The position numbers and the translations under genes are program-made. The notes beneath the pieces are model-generated. The model ran no database searches. It had not been told where the DNA came from and worked only from the letters and a program-made list of their open reading frames with translations. This document shows, one piece after another, positions 36,470 through 51,100 of a DNA stretch of 57,682 nucleotides. The stretch is from Lachnospiraceae bacterium (GTDB lineage: Bacteria > Bacillota > Clostridia > Lachnospirales > Lachnospiraceae), in the NCBI GenBank assembly GCA_029219245.1, contig JAQXTA010000049.1:1-57682 (forward strand), in the 5' to 3' direction. Positions within the stretch are counted from its first letter, which is position 1. Every line of letters begins with the position of its first letter.

Positions 36470-36498
36470 AATATAACATCTACAACCAATGGTGTCAA
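36470..36498 (-). promoter_or_regulatory. sigma-A promoter of the dnaJ-like gene
   Basis: TTGACA and TATATT on the minus strand separated by 17 bp, with the -10 about 30 bases before the ATG. No CIRCE is seen here. Confidence 0.8.
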
Positions 36499-36648
36499 TA
36501 GATGAAAATTTATTTTTACCGGAAAGTGGAATACAACGCCGGAACGGATGGAACAACGGGATATAAATGAGAAAAGGCCCCTGTACGGGAAAAAGCGACC
36601 CGTATCAGCAGCCCTTCGTCATAGCATGCCCACCAAAAGAATAGTGTC

Positions 36649-37008
36649 CTAATCTGCCAATATTTCTTTGACCTTGTCTAAAAGAGCCTGCGGCAGAAAC
36701 GGTTTTTTTACATATCCTTGTACACTAAGATGTTCTTCCCTGGCTACTTTTTCAATTTCTTCATCTGCTGTCAGGAACATAACCGGCAGTTCTTTCAGGT
36801 TTTCTTTTTCCCGGATGGATTCCAATGTCTTAATTCCATTCATAACAGGCATTTCCACATCCAGTAATACAAGGTCTACCTCTTCTTGAGCCAGGAAATC
36901 CAGACATTCAATTCCGGAATCTGCCGTATGTACCTCATACTGCTTTAAGGCAAATCCGGCCAATTTCAAATTCATTGCATCATCATCCACTACTAAAATT
37001 CTCTTCAT
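36649..37008 (-). CDS. single-domain response regulator (CheY-like)
   Basis: 119 residues from the ATG at 37008, chosen because GGAG stands 6 bases before it and because it overlaps the stop of the hybrid kinase as ATGA. It is a lone receiver domain: acidic ILVVDDDAMN, phospho-acceptor Asp in LVLLDVEMPVMNG, Thr in FLTADEE and the Lys in GYVKKPF. It has no output domain, so it probably acts by protein-protein interaction or as a phosphate sink for the hybrid kinase. Downstream (36540-36640) a weak hairpin (TACGGG/CCCGTA) may be its terminator. Confidence 0.92.
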   Translation of the reverse strand: MKRILVVDDDAMNLKLAGFALKQYEVHTADSGIECLDFLAQEEVDLVLLDVEMPVMNGIKTLESIREKENLKELPVMFLTADEEIEKVAREEHLSVQGYVKKPFLPQALLDKVKEILAD

Positions 37009-39794
37009 AATGCTCTCCGTTTCTCTAACCAAATTTTTAGTTTCTCTAACAATTCTATGTATTGATGCATCATTTCATCCTGATGCGTTTTGATAAAATC
37101 AACGTTTCCCTCTTTTGCTGCATGCTCCATCTGCTCTGCCAGTTTGGAAAGCGTTACCGCTCCAATCGTAAGGGAAGTACTCTTTAACGCATGAACCTGG
37201 ATCCGATAGTTGTCCAAATCCATACTTTGATAGTATTCTGTTAACGCTTTCTGCCTGTCATTTTCCAGATAGGTAGCTAACATTTCCACATACATCTCTT
37301 CCATTCCCGCACAGTATGCCATTCCCGTTTCCGTATCTAAGAAAGTAAGTTCGTCAAGAGCTCCCTCCGGTGCAGCCGGAATATCTGCATCTTCCTTTTC
37401 AATCAGTTCATCCGGCAGATATTCTAAAAGCGTTTTTTCCAATTCCTGTTCTCTGACCGGCTTAGACAAATAACCACTGAAGCCCTCCTGCAGATATTCT
37501 TCTTTGGCACCCATGATGGCATTGGCGGTCAGCATAATAACCGGCGTATCAATATTCTGATTACGCGCCTCCATCTTCATGGCATACAAGGTTTCCACAC
37601 CGTCCATCTCCGGCATCATATGATCTACGAAAATCATATCATATTTTCTTTCTTTTATCATCTCCAGACACTGTTTTCCACTTTCTGCCGTATCAATCTG
37701 AATACCGGTTTCTTTTAAAAGATTTCTAATGACTTTTAAATTCATCGGCACATCATCCACTACCAGAATGTGTGCTTTTGGTGCCCGAAAAATCTTATGA
37801 CTACTCTTTGCCGATTCCATGGTATTCCGGCTGTTTACATTAAATTCTCCCATTGGCTGTTCAGAAACAATATCCTGCGGTAATTCAACGCTGAAGGTAG
37901 AACCCTTGCCATACTCGCTTTCCAATGATATCGTTCCGCCCATCATTTCTACTAACTGTTTTGTTATATTCAGTCCAAGGCCGGTACCTTCAATATTCCG
38001 GTTTCTCTTTTCATCTACCCGCTGGAAAGAAGAAAACAGCTTTTTCTGGTTTTCCTCCGTAATACCGATTCCCGTATCCTTTACGGCAATCGATAGCATC
38101 ATTTTCTTCTCTGAAAGCTTTTTCCAGTCGGCCGACAGGATAACCTGTCCTTTTTCCGTATATTTGATTGCATTGGTCAAAAGATTGTTGATAATCTGTC
38201 TGATACGGACCTCATCTCCGTACAACCGTTTTGGAATCGTTTTATCATTCTTTACCTGAATCCCCAGATTCTTTTCTTTTGCCCGCATAAATATCATGTT
38301 ATAACTGTCATTTAACAGAGAAGACAACTCATATTCCACCGGAATAATTTCCATTTTTCCGGATTCGATTTTGGAAAAGTCCAGAATATCATTAATAATG
38401 GAAAGCAGATTATTTCCGGCACTTTGAATATCCAGTGCATATTCCGTAATATTCTGGTCCTTACTTTCTTTAATAATCATAGCATCCATACCCAATACTG
38501 CATTAATCGGTGTACGAATTTCATGAGACATATTGGCTAAGAAACTGCTTTTCGCTTCATTTGCTGCAAGAGCCTGATTTTTGGCTAAAACAAGCTGTTC
38601 ATTCTCTTCCTTCAGCAATCTTGCATTTTCAAGAAGGCTGTCCGAATAATTTCTTGCTATCTTCAGGATATGACCGCCTGCCATAACCAGGCAAAAGAAT
38701 GTCATCCCAAGACGACTGTATTTCCCAAAGTCACCGACCTTAACAGTATAGCTGCGAATCAGGTCAAATATACTTCCAAGTCCCATACCCAGAAGCGCAA
38801 GGAACTCCAGGCGGAAGCTTTTATCCTGCTTCTTTTTTAACGCATCATAAAAACTCTTTAATCCCACCACGATTGTCAGGAAAATCATACCATGAGAAAA
38901 AGATGCCATATCCATGAAGTCTCTGATATTCAATAACTGCATTATAAGCTGTACTGCAATATTTAGAAATGCCAATATCAGAAGAACCTGAAATCGTTTT
39001 TTAAAGTCAACTAACAAATTCTGCTCATAGTACAGCAGCATAAGTACCGGCATCGTCATCAATATTAAGAAAATCAGCATTGAATATATTGTCTGATTTC
39101 CATAAAAAACATTCAGTGTTTTTGTTTCAATAAAATAATAAACACAGGTAATTAAGCAAAAGATACACAGATATTCCAATCCATCTGTCCCTTTTCCGGA
39201 AGTTCTCCGGACAAGTGCAATAAATGCCAGTAAAATACCGGAAATCAACATAAGAATATTACAGACAAAATTAAACAAATTGCTTTTTAATAAAAGAAGA
39301 ATCGCCGTATCTCTTCTGGCAATCGTCATAGTTCCGACATTGGCAGCGTAATTATCATAAGGAGAAGTCATTTTAATCTGAATTTTTCCCTCAGTCAGAT
39401 TCTCCGGAATATCGATAAAATTGGTCACACTTCCCGGTGTGTGTCCAAATGCCTTCTTATCATGAAGTCCAAATTCATAAATGATGTTTCCATCAACGGA
39501 AACCTCCAACGTCTTGTCAGCAGAAAGGAAGGACAATGTCATCCCCCAGTATTCCTGTGGAATGGTATTTTCAATAGTAACGGTCTCCCCCGCCTTGCAA
39601 TCCGAAGTATAAGGAAGCTCCTCTATGGGCTCTATCGTTCCGTCTTCACGCAATATAGTCCAGTTCTGATTGAAGTCATAAGTCTTTCCCTTTGACAAGG
39701 TCATATCATCTACCTGAAAGGTCATCAACGCAAATATGAGAATGCATAATTCAATTCCTAACACCAGCCATACTGCTTTTTGAAAAAATTTCAT
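37005..39794 (-). CDS. hybrid sensor histidine kinase with receiver and HPt domains
   Basis: 929 residues from the ATG at 39794 (AGGTG before it; a GTG at 39803 is also possible). A membrane helix (about 5-25) leads to an extracytoplasmic beta-rich sensor (about 30-165), then seven or so membrane helices (about 170-385), the 7TM-DISM plan. Next come a coiled coil, the HisKA H-box MSHEIRTPINAVLG, an HATPase domain (NNLLTNAIKYTEKG, GTGLGLNI), a receiver (ILVVDDVPMNLK, FVDHMMPEMDG) and a C-terminal HPt with HALKSTSLTIG. A full phosphorelay can therefore run within one protein. The CheY-like partner is translationally coupled. Confidence 0.94.
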   Translation of the reverse strand: MKFFQKAVWLVLGIELCILIFALMTFQVDDMTLSKGKTYDFNQNWTILREDGTIEPIEELPYTSDCKAGETVTIENTIPQEYWGMTLSFLSADKTLEVSVDGNIIYEFGLHDKKAFGHTPGSVTNFIDIPENLTEGKIQIKMTSPYDNYAANVGTMTIARRDTAILLLLKSNLFNFVCNILMLISGILLAFIALVRRTSGKGTDGLEYLCIFCLITCVYYFIETKTLNVFYGNQTIYSMLIFLILMTMPVLMLLYYEQNLLVDFKKRFQVLLILAFLNIAVQLIMQLLNIRDFMDMASFSHGMIFLTIVVGLKSFYDALKKKQDKSFRLEFLALLGMGLGSIFDLIRSYTVKVGDFGKYSRLGMTFFCLVMAGGHILKIARNYSDSLLENARLLKEENEQLVLAKNQALAANEAKSSFLANMSHEIRTPINAVLGMDAMIIKESKDQNITEYALDIQSAGNNLLSIINDILDFSKIESGKMEIIPVEYELSSLLNDSYNMIFMRAKEKNLGIQVKNDKTIPKRLYGDEVRIRQIINNLLTNAIKYTEKGQVILSADWKKLSEKKMMLSIAVKDTGIGITEENQKKLFSSFQRVDEKRNRNIEGTGLGLNITKQLVEMMGGTISLESEYGKGSTFSVELPQDIVSEQPMGEFNVNSRNTMESAKSSHKIFRAPKAHILVVDDVPMNLKVIRNLLKETGIQIDTAESGKQCLEMIKERKYDMIFVDHMMPEMDGVETLYAMKMEARNQNIDTPVIMLTANAIMGAKEEYLQEGFSGYLSKPVREQELEKTLLEYLPDELIEKEDADIPAAPEGALDELTFLDTETGMAYCAGMEEMYVEMLATYLENDRQKALTEYYQSMDLDNYRIQVHALKSTSLTIGAVTLSKLAEQMEHAAKEGNVDFIKTHQDEMMHQYIELLEKLKIWLEKRRAL

Positions 39795-39850
39795 ATCAGA
39801 CACCTATTCCTCTCCTTCTGCTCTCCAAGATACATTTTAGCAGAAAAAAA

Positions 39851-39890
39851 CAGAAAAGTGAACTATCCAAATAGATAGTTTACTTTTCTG
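39851..39890 (-). terminator. strong intrinsic terminator after the 159-residue hypothetical gene
   Basis: CAGAAAAGTGAACTATC (39851-39867) pairs with GATAGTTTACTTTTCTG (39874-39890) with a single mismatch; seven T follow on the minus strand. Confidence 0.88.
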
Positions 39891-39907
39891 TCGAAAAAAG
39901 TATCCTT

Positions 39908-40387
39908 TTATTCCTCACACATCACTATCACCTTAAGAGGTGTCGTCCGCGGCGGAATGCTTCTGGTTGTTACCGTATAATAGACTAACAATGTCTGATT
40001 GCCCAGCCGACAGGTAACCCGCTGTCCGTTTATCGTTTCAATGGTGGTGCTTCTGGCGATGTTAAGCTGCAGGGAATCATCCTGTGCCGTAAGATTCTGG
40101 TTAAAGAAATTTAACATAACCTGCTCATTTCCGTCTAATACCGCAATAAGCTGTGCCTGATACTGTGGCGGGAAAATAAGTGGTACCGGAAGGGTATTAT
40201 CATAAAATGCCGTTACCTGCATTCCCCTACGAAGTTGTCTGTTATCAATTATTTTTGTCTGTGGGCCTATCATAAAATTAACGATGCCGTTTCCGGTATA
40301 AACTGCCATCATTTGACTACAGCAGTCATTTCCATCGGAAAGGCTCATAATCGTGCCTGTTACCGGTTCATAAGTCGAATATGCCAT
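39908..40387 (-). CDS. hypothetical protein, beta-rich (159 aa)
   Basis: 159 residues, family not recognised. It is predicted mainly beta-stranded (TGTIMSLSDGND, MAVYTGNGIVNFMIG, GQRVTCRLGNQTLLVYYTV), resembling an OB-like or small beta-barrel domain, perhaps duplicated since the halves both contain a short strand followed by a charged turn. There is no signal peptide and no membrane helix. It is a single-gene unit with a strong terminator behind it and is flanked by beta-galactosidase and hybrid kinase genes. The ribosome site is not strong. Confidence 0.7.
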   Translation of the reverse strand: MAYSTYEPVTGTIMSLSDGNDCCSQMMAVYTGNGIVNFMIGPQTKIIDNRQLRRGMQVTAFYDNTLPVPLIFPPQYQAQLIAVLDGNEQVMLNFFNQNLTAQDDSLQLNIARSTTIETINGQRVTCRLGNQTLLVYYTVTTRSIPPRTTPLKVIVMCEE

Positions 40388-40459
40388 ATACGCTCATGCC
40401 ATCCCCGTGAGAAAATCTTTTCTTTTTATACTATGATTTTTCAAGGAAAGAGTGACATA

Positions 40460-44025
<3,566 letters not shown>

Positions 44026-44045
<20 letters not shown>

Positions 44046-44244
44046 CGTTCTCTTCCTCCCAGAATAAATCATTTAATGTTTTCCCAAGTTCTTTACAAAT
44101 TGCAACACATAATTTCAATGACGGATTATAGTCACCGGACTCAATCATTCCAATAGTCTGTCTCGTCACACCGATTCGGTTTGCCAGTTCAATCTGTGAA
44201 ATATCTTTTTCCATTCTGGCAAATTTCATTTTAAGGTTCTTCAT
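44026..44244 (-). CDS. small XRE-family helix-turn-helix regulator
   Basis: 72 residues from the ATG at 44244, preceded by AAGGAGG. The HTH_3 domain covers most of the protein (DISQIELANRIGVTRQTIG, MIESGDYNPSLKLCVAICK) and ends in an acidic tail (FWEEENDENEEK). Such minimal repressors usually control their own operon, here with the DUF6773 membrane protein. A consensus-like promoter lies about 62 bases upstream. The longer reading from 44274 has no ribosome site. Confidence 0.93.
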
Positions 44245-44305
44245 GCTTTTCCTCCTTCCGAAACCTTTACACAAAAGATTGCAATCCTTCCGTTTGTATA
44301 ATCAC

Positions 44306-44334
44306 AGTATATACTCGTCATTTGCATTTGTCAA
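44306..44334 (-). promoter_or_regulatory. sigma-A promoter of the XRE-DUF6773 pair
   Basis: TTGACA and TATACT on the minus strand with 17-bp spacing, between addA and the regulator gene. Confidence 0.82.
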
Positions 44335-44375
44335 TTATATCTTGCATAAACATTTTATTTGTTGCTTTTGTAAAT

Positions 44376-47300
44376 TTATTCCACCCTGATTTCCTTTTCC
44401 AGTCTGAAAGAGTAAATGATTTTTTCTGCTACCTGTAATCCCTTTCCGGTAAATTTATATCCGGATAACTGTTCCAGTGCCTCCGTATAATAAGCAAGCT
44501 GTACCTGATAACGCTTTATCAGGTCTTCCGGTGCATCCACTGCATCTGTCTTGTAGTCCAGCACCACATAGTTTCCGTTTTCTTCAAAGAAGACGTCGAT
44601 AATACCTTGAATCAGAACCGTTTCTTCCTCTGGGAAGCTTTCCCGCAAACGATTAGCCGGAAGTCCCAGCACAAAAGGCTGCTCCTTATAAAGTCTGCCA
44701 CGTTCATCTGCCTGTGCCATCCTCTTTGCCACGTTACTTTGTAAAAAGTGCACAATCTTCGGAATGGAAACTGCCGTATAATAAGCTTCTGACAGTTTTC
44801 CTTCCTGCCGCATCTCGTCCATTGCCCGAAGGACATTTTTGTGCATCGTTTCCTTATCATCTGTATTCATGGAAAGCAGCGATTTAAAATCAAACAACTC
44901 CATAACTTTATGGAATGCACTACCTCTGTCAGTTCCGCTGACTTTTTCCTCCTGTTTTATGAACTTCGGCAGATAAGGGACAATCGGTTCCTCTTCATAG
45001 AGAGAAAAAGAAAAGTCTTGTTCTTCCTGCATACCGGCTTTCTTGAGTTCCGATACCGTTGTCTTTGTATACAATTCCCGCAGATTTTCATAAGGATACT
45101 GATAGGAAAATTTTTCTGTCATTTTCTGCATCAGCTTCCGGTCAATCCCCTGCCCGCTTTCGGCCATGACTAACCTCTGTCTTGCTCCTTCTTTTACAAC
45201 AGTTTCCTTGATTTCACTGCATAGCATATCCTCCGCTTTTAGCAGAATCACTTGCAGTTTCATATCCTCCTCGTAAAGAGGATTCTGCCTAATCGCCTGG
45301 TCTGCCCTTTCTCCATAGGCTTCCCAAACGACATCAAAGCATTTATTTCCGGCACTGGCAGCCAAGATTACATCCAGAAAGCTGCCCATCTGCATCAAGG
45401 TATGATAAGAAAAAACAGTTTCTTTTCTTCTGGAAAGCATTTTCATAGAAGCTGTCTTTTTCTCCGGGTTCTTCAGCACACCGGTCAGAATCAGTTTCTC
45501 TTTGGCCCTTGTCATGGCTACATACAAAATACGAAGTTCTTCTGCCAGATTGTCCTGCCGCATTTTAGAGGCGATAAAATTTCTCCTGATATTTCGGCTG
45601 TGTACCCGCATTTCCGGGTTCACATAGTCTACGCCGATACCCAAATCCACATCCAGTACAAGACGTTCATTGGTATCCCGGTTATTGAATCCTTTTGCCA
45701 GTCCGGCTACGATACAAACCGGAAACTCCAGACCTTTACTTTTATGAATACTCATAATACGCACCACATCCGCATTTTCATCCTGTAAATTGGCCTCGCC
45801 GTAATCCACATCATATTTTTGCAGTTGTTCGATGTAACGTAGGAAATGGTACAAACCAAAATAACTTGTTTTCTCGTAATCAGAAGCTTTTACTAACAGC
45901 ATTTCCACATTGGCACGCCGCTTGCTGCCGCCCGGTCTTGCTGCCACATAAGAAAGGTAGGAATATTCCCGGATAATGGTCTGCAGCAGTTCATGTACTG
46001 ACAGATAAACCGCCTGCTCGCGGTAGCCTTCTATTCGTGCCAAGAAAGCCTGCATCTTTTCCTGCAAGGAACAAGACTCCATTCCTTCTCTCTCTGACGA
46101 AGCACACTCTGTAGCAGCATTCCCTGCAGTGGCATACTCTGCGGCGGCATCATACAGATACCGCTTCTTTGGACATGCCGCTTTTATCCTGGCAATCTCT
46201 TCTTCGGAAAAACCGCCAAAGTAGGAATGCATGACTCCATAAAAGGGAATATCCTGCAGCGGGTTATCTAACACCCTCAAAAAGTGCAGCAGTTCCTGTA
46301 CTTCAGTAGCTGCAAAATAGCCTGTCTTAGAGGACACATGCACCGGTATACCTTCTTCTTCCAAAACCTGTTTAAACTCTTCATCCCACCCGGTCGTAGT
46401 ACGAAGCAGAATCACGATATCCTTATAGCACACCTTCCTGAGTGTGCCTGTTTCCTTGTCCGTCACCTGAAAAGAGACCATGAGCTGCTTAATCTTCTGT
46501 GCAATTCCCCTTGCTTCTTCCACCTCGTCAAAGAGAAGCAGCTCTGTATTGTTTCCATTTCCGTCATCTGCCAAAGAGGCTGCTTCTTCCCAACCAGCCT
46601 CTCCGTGACATACGTTTTCCGGATAAACGGCTCCCGGATACAATGCTGCCGCAGCATCATAGGTAATACCTCCAAGTTCTTGCCGCATCACCCGGGAAAA
46701 AACTGCATTAGTAGAAGTCAGGACTTCTTCTCTGCTTCGAAAATTCTTATGCAAATCAATCCGCAGGGTATCCTTACCTTCTTCGGTTCCATACATATGA
46801 TATTTTTCCAGAAACAGTTCCGGTCTGGCCAGACGGAATTTGTAAATGCTCTGCTTCACATCCCCTACCATAAACCGGTTAAAGCATCCATCCTCTTCTC
46901 CCGAAATGGCAGAAAGCAGATATTCCTGCACCAGATTGCTGTCCTGGTACTCATCAATCAGAATCTCTGTAAAATGACTCCGGTATTCCAATGCGGTAGC
47001 CGTCGGCCCAAAATCCCCATTTTCTTTCTTTTCCACCAGAATCGAAAGTGCAAAGTGTTCGATATCGTCAAAATCCAGAAGATTCTTAGCACGTTTGGCA
47101 TCATCAAAAGCTTCCAGAAAGAGCAGTGTCAAGTCCACAAGAGCACTGACCGCCTCTTGGCAGACTGCCGCCTGCCGTCGAATTTCCTCTTCGGAGCAGG
47201 CAAAAAACTCCTGCTGCATTTTCTGTATCTGCTCCTTGATATCCGTTCTGGCACTCTTTACCATCTCACGCTTCACGACGGAAACGGTTTCATCCTTTTT

Positions 47301-48137
47301 GGACAGCAGCCTGCCAAACTCCATTTTTTCAAAAGCAACATACCGTTCTTCGTAGCTCTTAGTTGCTGCCAGTTTCTCTAATTTTTCCTTTTCTGCTTCC
47401 AGCAATGCACCGTACATATAAGGACCGTCCGGTTCCTCACACGCAGCAATGCATTGACTCAGCTGGTCTATCATTCCTTGCAAAAGCAACGTTGTATGTT
47501 CCATCAGCTCCCGCATCCATGAAGCCTCGCCTGAATCCTTATAATCTTCTTTCCGCGCCAGAAGCCATTCCCGCGGGAACGGATAACTCATGGCAAAATC
47601 ATACAGCTTCAACACTGCATCCTCTACTGCCTTATCCCGGCTTCCGGTACTGAAATATTCCATACATCGCAAAAAAGCTTCGTCTCCCTGTTGATAGCAC
47701 TGCTCCAACACATCCGAAAGTACATCTTGTCTGAGCAGCTTCCGTTCTCCTTCATCCGCAATACGGAAACCGGGGTCTAAGCCAATCGTATGAAATTGAT
47801 TGCGGATGACAAACAGGCAAAAGCTGTCAATGGTCGTAATCTGTGCATTGTGCAGCAACGCAGACTGTCTTTGCAAATGCTCGTTTTCCGGCTCCTTAGC
47901 CAGCTTTTCTCCGATAGCATTGCTGATTCTCTCCCGCATCTCGGCTGCTGCCGCATTGGTAAAGGTCACGATTAAAAGACGGTCAATATCCACCGGATGC
48001 TCCTCATCACTGACCATTTTCACAATCCGTTCCACTAAAACAGCTGTCTTCCCGGAACCGGCTGCCGCCGATACCAACAGATTACAGCCGTGTATATCAA
48101 TTACTTTTTGTTGTTCCTCTGTGAAAGAAATGCTCAT
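44376..48137 (-). CDS. addA: ATP-dependent helicase/nuclease subunit A
   Basis: 1253 residues. AddA is the UvrD-like helicase and one of two nucleases of AddAB, which resects double-strand breaks for recombination. Walker A lies in SAAAGSGKTAVLVERI near residues 17-32, Walker B/DEYQDSN in LIDEYQDSN, motif III-VI blocks include VRIMSIHKSKGLEFPV and LYVAMTRAKEKL. The C-terminal nuclease has GIIDVFFEENG and VVLDYKTDA. The ATG overlaps the addB stop (ATGA). Length is as expected for Clostridia. Confidence 0.97.
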   Translation of the reverse strand: MSISFTEEQQKVIDIHGCNLLVSAAAGSGKTAVLVERIVKMVSDEEHPVDIDRLLIVTFTNAAAAEMRERISNAIGEKLAKEPENEHLQRQSALLHNAQITTIDSFCLFVIRNQFHTIGLDPGFRIADEGERKLLRQDVLSDVLEQCYQQGDEAFLRCMEYFSTGSRDKAVEDAVLKLYDFAMSYPFPREWLLARKEDYKDSGEASWMRELMEHTTLLLQGMIDQLSQCIAACEEPDGPYMYGALLEAEKEKLEKLAATKSYEERYVAFEKMEFGRLLSKKDETVSVVKREMVKSARTDIKEQIQKMQQEFFACSEEEIRRQAAVCQEAVSALVDLTLLFLEAFDDAKRAKNLLDFDDIEHFALSILVEKKENGDFGPTATALEYRSHFTEILIDEYQDSNLVQEYLLSAISGEEDGCFNRFMVGDVKQSIYKFRLARPELFLEKYHMYGTEEGKDTLRIDLHKNFRSREEVLTSTNAVFSRVMRQELGGITYDAAAALYPGAVYPENVCHGEAGWEEAASLADDGNGNNTELLLFDEVEEARGIAQKIKQLMVSFQVTDKETGTLRKVCYKDIVILLRTTTGWDEEFKQVLEEEGIPVHVSSKTGYFAATEVQELLHFLRVLDNPLQDIPFYGVMHSYFGGFSEEEIARIKAACPKKRYLYDAAAEYATAGNAATECASSEREGMESCSLQEKMQAFLARIEGYREQAVYLSVHELLQTIIREYSYLSYVAARPGGSKRRANVEMLLVKASDYEKTSYFGLYHFLRYIEQLQKYDVDYGEANLQDENADVVRIMSIHKSKGLEFPVCIVAGLAKGFNNRDTNERLVLDVDLGIGVDYVNPEMRVHSRNIRRNFIASKMRQDNLAEELRILYVAMTRAKEKLILTGVLKNPEKKTASMKMLSRRKETVFSYHTLMQMGSFLDVILAASAGNKCFDVVWEAYGERADQAIRQNPLYEEDMKLQVILLKAEDMLCSEIKETVVKEGARQRLVMAESGQGIDRKLMQKMTEKFSYQYPYENLRELYTKTTVSELKKAGMQEEQDFSFSLYEEEPIVPYLPKFIKQEEKVSGTDRGSAFHKVMELFDFKSLLSMNTDDKETMHKNVLRAMDEMRQEGKLSEAYYTAVSIPKIVHFLQSNVAKRMAQADERGRLYKEQPFVLGLPANRLRESFPEEETVLIQGIIDVFFEENGNYVVLDYKTDAVDAPEDLIKRYQVQLAYYTEALEQLSGYKFTGKGLQVAEKIIYSFRLEKEIRVE

Positions 48138-51100
48138 CCTTCCATCCTCTCTTCCGCCGTTTCCATCATCGCTGCTTCCATCGCCTGCATTGCTTCTTCT
48201 TGTGAAAGCTTCTCCAGGCTTCGCGTTTCATACCCCGAAATCTCCATATCATAGCCACACACACTCTTATAAGCACAATAGGTACAGGCGTTGTTCCCAT
48301 TCTGTTCACAGGGATTGACTGCAATGTTTCCCTGCAAAATGCCGGTACCTAACTCCTTGATTTTATAGTTTACATAATTTGATACCGTTTCCATATCTTT
48401 TTCGTTTATGACACTGGAGTGAGCAGAGAAAGAACCGTCCTTTTTCCGCTCCAGCGGCAGGATATCCGACTTATCGGAAAAAGTATGATCCAACAAACTG
48501 ATAGCTCTGTCATTTTCACTGACTATTCCGGTCATCTTTAATTCCTGCAACAATTTCTGATTAAGTTGTTCCGGTGTCAACCGCTGTCCGTCTTCTATCA
48601 TCGGATCATCAATGTGATAATAAAGCATTGCTGCCGGAACCACCTTTTTATCCGGATGATTTTTTTTCTCAAGTTCCACTGCCGCATTCATATAGACAAC
48701 AAGCTGCAGCTGAAGACCGTAATACAAGGCCGCCAGATCAAATTTCCGCGTTCCGGATTTATAGTCAATGACTTTCACATAGACGGTATCCCCCTCTTCA
48801 CAAGTATCAATCCGGTCAATTCTGCCGCGCAGGCGCATTTTTTCCTCTCCGGTCAATGCTATATTTACCGCATCCAGATCCTCCAGCATGGAAAAAGACA
48901 TCTCAAACTGCTCCGGCAGGAAGGAACCTTTTCGAAGCTGTATTTGTAACGTCTGTATGGTACGTTTCAAAATCCTTTTGATACGATGCAGCAGATATTG
49001 GTTTCTGGCACTGGAGAAAAGAATCGTGTCTCCATAAGTAACCGCATACGCTTCGATTGCTTCCTCCAAAATCTGCTCCCCCTCTTCTTCCGGGAAATCA
49101 AACCAAGTGTAATGATGTTCTTTCAGTTTCTCGGCAAACAGCTCCAACACTCCATGAAAGACATTTCCCATATCCACATCCTCGAAGCTGTATTCTTCCC
49201 GTTCTTTTAAGGACAAACCATATTGTAGAAAATGGGCATAAGCACAGGCCGCATATTTTTCCAGGCGGCTCACACTGTTTTGCAGTATGCTTCCGTACAA
49301 AGCTCTTGTTACCTGCTCTGACAATGGATGCTCTTTATAACGATAATATGCCGTAGCAAGCAATCGGTCAATCTGACCTTGATAAGCCGGATTTTTATGG
49401 TAACAATGGTAAAAAGTAAACAGCTTCCCGGTTTCATCCGCCTCCAGACTACCTGCGGCATATTCCCGCAGCAAATCCGTAAACAGCATGATGCCGTCCT
49501 CTCCGCTTGCCAGCTGTTCTTCTACCGGTAACAGTTCCGGCCTTTCCGTTAAAAGCATCGGAAACAATTTCTGCATGACATCAATCAGATATGCCGGACG
49601 TATGGTTTTCCCGGCATTGTCAATCTTGGCATAAGACAAGTACAGCCTTTCCGAAGGCTTCGTCATATTCAGATAAAGATAAAAACGCTGGATATACATC
49701 TGCTGTCTGGGAGTCGGTGCCAGTTCCCATCCTGACTCCTGCAAAAATTCCCGATCAATATCAGAAATAATCCCACCGCCGCCACTGCCTTTCGGAATAT
49801 TCCCGTCATTGATTCCTAAGAAAAAGAGCACCTTTACTTGTTTCAAACGGGTTCTCTCGATATCCCCAATCACAATCCGGTCTACGTTCTGTGGTATGGT
49901 CCCTATCGTTATTTCTGCAAAGCCTGCATCCAGAATCTCTGCAAACTCTGAAAGTTCCATTTCTTCTTCCCGCAAAAGTCCTTCAATCTGGTCTAGCAAA
50001 TCCACCACAAATCCATAAATCTGTCCGTATTCCTTCGCTCTCGCCAAATCACCTTCCTGCTTAAATTTCTGTTCGTAAACACTCAGCTTCTGCTGCAATT
50101 CGTTCTGTACCAAAAATGTATACAGTGCCCTTACTTGTTCTCCCGCTGCGCAACCTGCCGTTAACAAAGACGAAAGCTGCTGCATGAGTGTTTCCCTCAT
50201 TTCGTTATAAAGTGCCAGTGCAGCAATTCCTTCCTCACCCTCTGCTTCCTTATAGACAAACTGGCTGCTCCACTGTTTTTTTCCGCGAATTCCAAACCGG
50301 CGAATATAGTTTTCCAACCGGTCAATGTCTCCCCGCCGGAAACCGCAAAGGCCGGTGCGAAGATAATGAAAGACTGCGTCCCGGCTAAAATCCTGCAAAA
50401 CAATCTGCAAGGCACTGCGGATATATTCGGTAAAAGGATTGGCTAAGATGCCCCTTGTCCGATCCAGATATATCGGAATTCCAAACCGGGCAAATTCTTC
50501 TTCCACATCATTCCCATAAGTTTCCATATTGCCGGTCACAACCGCAATATCGCGGTAGTGAAGTTTGTTTTCCGGATTTTTCAAAAGTCTGCTGATTTCA
50601 ATACATGTCTGCCGCACCTCTTCCTTCGGTGTAGATGCTTCAAACAGCCTGATTCCTTCCGGCTTTTCCCCGAAAGGCTTTAGTGGATACCGAAACAGAC
50701 TTTGTTCCAGATGGGAAAGCTCCGGATTGTCTAAAAACCTTGGTGCCCTGCCCTGTATCTTCTCCTGACAGATAACTGCCGGAAGTTCCTCCACACCAAC
50801 TTTCTCTGCCAATTTCTTTAAATCAGCAATGGTTTTTTTGCTTAAATGAAAAAGCTTCTGCTCGCCATCCATCTGATACGGATTTTCTTTCGGATCTATC
50901 GTAACGGTTACAATAACTCTGTCAGTTAATTCCAGCAACGTCTGTATTACCCGATTCTGAATCGGTGTAAAACCGGTAAATCCGTCAAAGGCAATCACAC
51001 TGTTCCGAATAATCCGGGATTTCGGCAATGCCTCCCGGAGCCTGTCCAGTGTTTCCTCTGTGGTAATGAATTTCTGATCAATATAAGCTAAAAAGCCTCG

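Noticed and set aside
46284..47381. A 365-residue plus-strand ORF inside addA.
   Set aside because: Antisense shadow of a strongly conserved gene, with no ribosome site and no family resemblance.
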